From contig CAIPUQ010000228.1 in NCBI GenBank assembly GCA_903868295.1, positions 1-5,966 of the forward strand: a stretch of 5,966 nucleotides of DNA. The letters run 5' to 3'. Positions 4,779 through 5,966 of this stretch are shown here, piece after piece. The stretch's first letter is position 1. Each line of letters begins with the position of its first letter. Source of the DNA: an uncultured Roseiflexaceae bacterium. Its GTDB lineage: Bacteria; Chloroflexota; Chloroflexia; Chloroflexales; Roseiflexaceae. Under the pieces are notes generated by a model. The model searched no databases and was not told the DNA's origin. It worked only from the letters and a program-made list of their open reading frames with translations. The translations under genes were made by a program, and so were the position numbers.

Positions 4779-5966
4779 GTGCGAAAGCACAGCGAACAAC
4801 AGAAAGCTTGCTGCGCAGACTACGGCGGCAGGCTGATGAAGCCCGAATTTCTGCGTTGCGTGACCTGTCCCAGTGTAGTGGCTTGCCCGTTGCCGAGTTG
4901 CGTTGGATAGGGCGCCATGCAACATTACGGGTTTTCGCTGCGCAGACTACCATTGTCACTGAGCGCATGCCGAGTGATTTCTTGTACATCGTCATGCACG
5001 GCACAGTCACTGCGAGCCTGCACGATCGGGTGGGCCGAGAGGCATCGCTGGGGACACTGCGGAGCGGCGATGTCTTTGGTGAAGGTCCCTTGTTTGGGAC
5101 GCATTTTGGGAGTTCGACGTTGGTGTCGCAATCTCCGTGTCACCTGCTGCAAATCCCATTGGAGCGAATCAAACTCGATGCCCATCAACTGACGAGTTTT
5201 TTTGCAGTGCTCCGCACGCTCTATCGGCAACGGTTGGTACAGGCAACGCTCTTGCGTGTGCCGTTCCTTGCTGTGCTTGGTGATGAAGAGCGGAGCAGCG
5301 TGGCCGAGCAATTATTGGTGCGTGATGTTCGCCGTGGGGAATACGTTGTACGGCGCGGCAATCGGCCAAACGGACTACATCTCATCGAAACGGGGCAATT
5401 CGTCGTCGAACAAGATGGTCATGTAGTGTCGCATCTCGATGCCGGTGATTTTTTTGGCGCTACTGCGCTCATGACGAGCGAACCCGCATTTGGTGATATT
5501 CGGGCGGTGACCCCGTGTCAGATCCTGACGATGCCGACGCTGCAATTCTTGGGATTGCTCGACCGGCACCCCGAAATGGCCGAATACATACGACGAAGCA
5601 TCCAAGAACGTTCTGCACAAGGTGCGCGCTTCGATTCTGTTGGTGATGCGCTCGTGTCACATGGGGTGCGTCGTGGCGAACGTGTATTGGTGCGTGATGT
5701 CGAACGCTGTCCACCTGGTTGCCGATTGTGTGTCGACGCATGCGAATCCCGCCATGGAACAGCACGCATTCAATTGAGTGGTGTACGGACAGAGGCTATA
5801 GAAATCGTCGACAGTTGTCGACAGTGCCGAGTGGGTGCGGAGTGTGTCGAGGTATGCCCCAAACACGCCATTCAATGGTCGGGGTCAGTTTTGATCGTTA
5901 CAGACGCATGTGATGGCTGTGGGCTGTGTGTGCCCGCCTGTCCGTATGGCGCGATAACGGTCGAAC
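4775..5966 (+). CDS. Tandem CRP-type (cNMP-binding-like) domains fused to polyferredoxin [4Fe-4S] module, 3' end outside window
   Basis: The frame is open from the ATG at 4775, which overlaps the M20 stop as ATGA, to the window edge, giving at least 397 residues. A basic, helical N-terminus (1-30) precedes a first cyclic-nucleotide-binding-like beta-barrel (about 31-140, with LYIVMHGTV and SGDVFGEGPLFG) and a second (about 160-275, with LHLIETGQFVVEQDGHVV and AGDFFGATALM). A ferredoxin-like region follows, with C312-x3-C316-x2-C319-x3-C323, C348-x2-C351-x5-C357-x3-C361-P and C379-x2-C382-x2-C385-x3-C389-P. The twelve cysteines suffice for three [4Fe-4S] clusters in a HycB/DmsB-like (4Fe-4S dicluster) order; in that order a fourth cluster or an extra domain could follow beyond the window. 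No DNA-binding helix-turn-helix is seen between barrel and Fe-S region, unlike CRP/FNR, so this looks like an electron-transfer or redox protein with regulatory domains rather than a plain transcription factor. Both phosphate-binding cassettes look degenerate. No signal peptide or TM segment is evident. No clear Shine-Dalgarno is seen, so initiation is probably coupled to the M20 gene. I recall proteins of this general kind in Planctomycetes and other environmental bacteria, but cannot check that here. Function is unknown. Confidence 0.85.
   Translation, partial: MSAKAQRTTESLLRRLRRQADEARISALRDLSQCSGLPVAELRWIGRHATLRVFAAQTTIVTERMPSDFLYIVMHGTVTASLHDRVGREASLGTLRSGDVFGEGPLFGTHFGSSTLVSQSPCHLLQIPLERIKLDAHQLTSFFAVLRTLYRQRLVQATLLRVPFLAVLGDEERSSVAEQLLVRDVRRGEYVVRRGNRPNGLHLIETGQFVVEQDGHVVSHLDAGDFFGATALMTSEPAFGDIRAVTPCQILTMPTLQFLGLLDRHPEMAEYIRRSIQERSAQGARFDSVGDALVSHGVRRGERVLVRDVERCPPGCRLCVDACESRHGTARIQLSGVRTEAIEIVDSCRQCRVGAECVEVCPKHAIQWSGSVLIVTDACDGCGLCVPACPYGAITVE

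Noticed and set aside
3978..4925. Open frame of 315 codons on the minus strand opposite the M20 gene
   Set aside because: The plus strand has a complete family match with all metal ligands; the minus-strand reading shows no recognisable motif and is a shadow of GC-rich codon use.
5807..5826. Two near-identical 10-bp units (GTCGACAGTT and GTCGACAGTG) in tandem
   Set aside because: They encode VDSCRQC, the second cluster motif, and only two units exist; ordinary coding sequence explains it.

Overview
This window carries ordinary bacterial housekeeping and accessory genes. There are Shine-Dalgarno sites 4-5 nt before the starts I chose, tightly packed genes and a moderately high G+C content (judged by eye). 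The gene mix and style would suit a Chloroflexota-like or other environmental, moderately GC-rich bacterium. That is a low-confidence guess, because no rRNA or other strong taxonomic marker is present. I see no RNA gene, CRISPR array, insertion sequence or phage gene.

Layout. The left edge (2-727, +) is the C-terminal half of a major facilitator transporter. It converges on a gene on the minus strand (724-1965) for a fold-type I PLP enzyme of the 'cysteine desulfurase-like, VC1184' type, and the two stop codons overlap by 4 bp. A perfect 14-bp hairpin at 2021-2052 separates that gene from a second minus-strand gene (2075-2485), which encodes a small YccF-type membrane protein. A divergent intergenic region of 132 bp (2486-2617) has a consensus TATAAT box reading rightward.

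From there three plus-strand genes run to the right edge as one tight operon: a YegS/BmrU-type diacylglycerol/lipid kinase (2618-3532), a zinc-dependent M20-family amidohydrolase of the hydantoinase/carbamoylase group (3540-4778), and an open-ended gene starting at 4775. The last gene overlaps its predecessor in ATGA and continues past the window edge. It has two cyclic-nucleotide-binding-like (CRP-type) domains followed by a ferredoxin-like module with twelve cysteines, enough for three [4Fe-4S] clusters.

How the genes fit together. The operon couples a membrane-lipid or lipid-signal kinase, a hydrolase of carbamoyl/ureido compounds, and an iron-sulfur protein with regulatory-type domains. 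No known pathway joins the three, so the grouping is the least explained feature here. The Fe-S protein is the most interesting gene: both of its nucleotide-binding pockets look degenerate, and two of its three cysteine motifs have a one-residue-longer spacing than usual.
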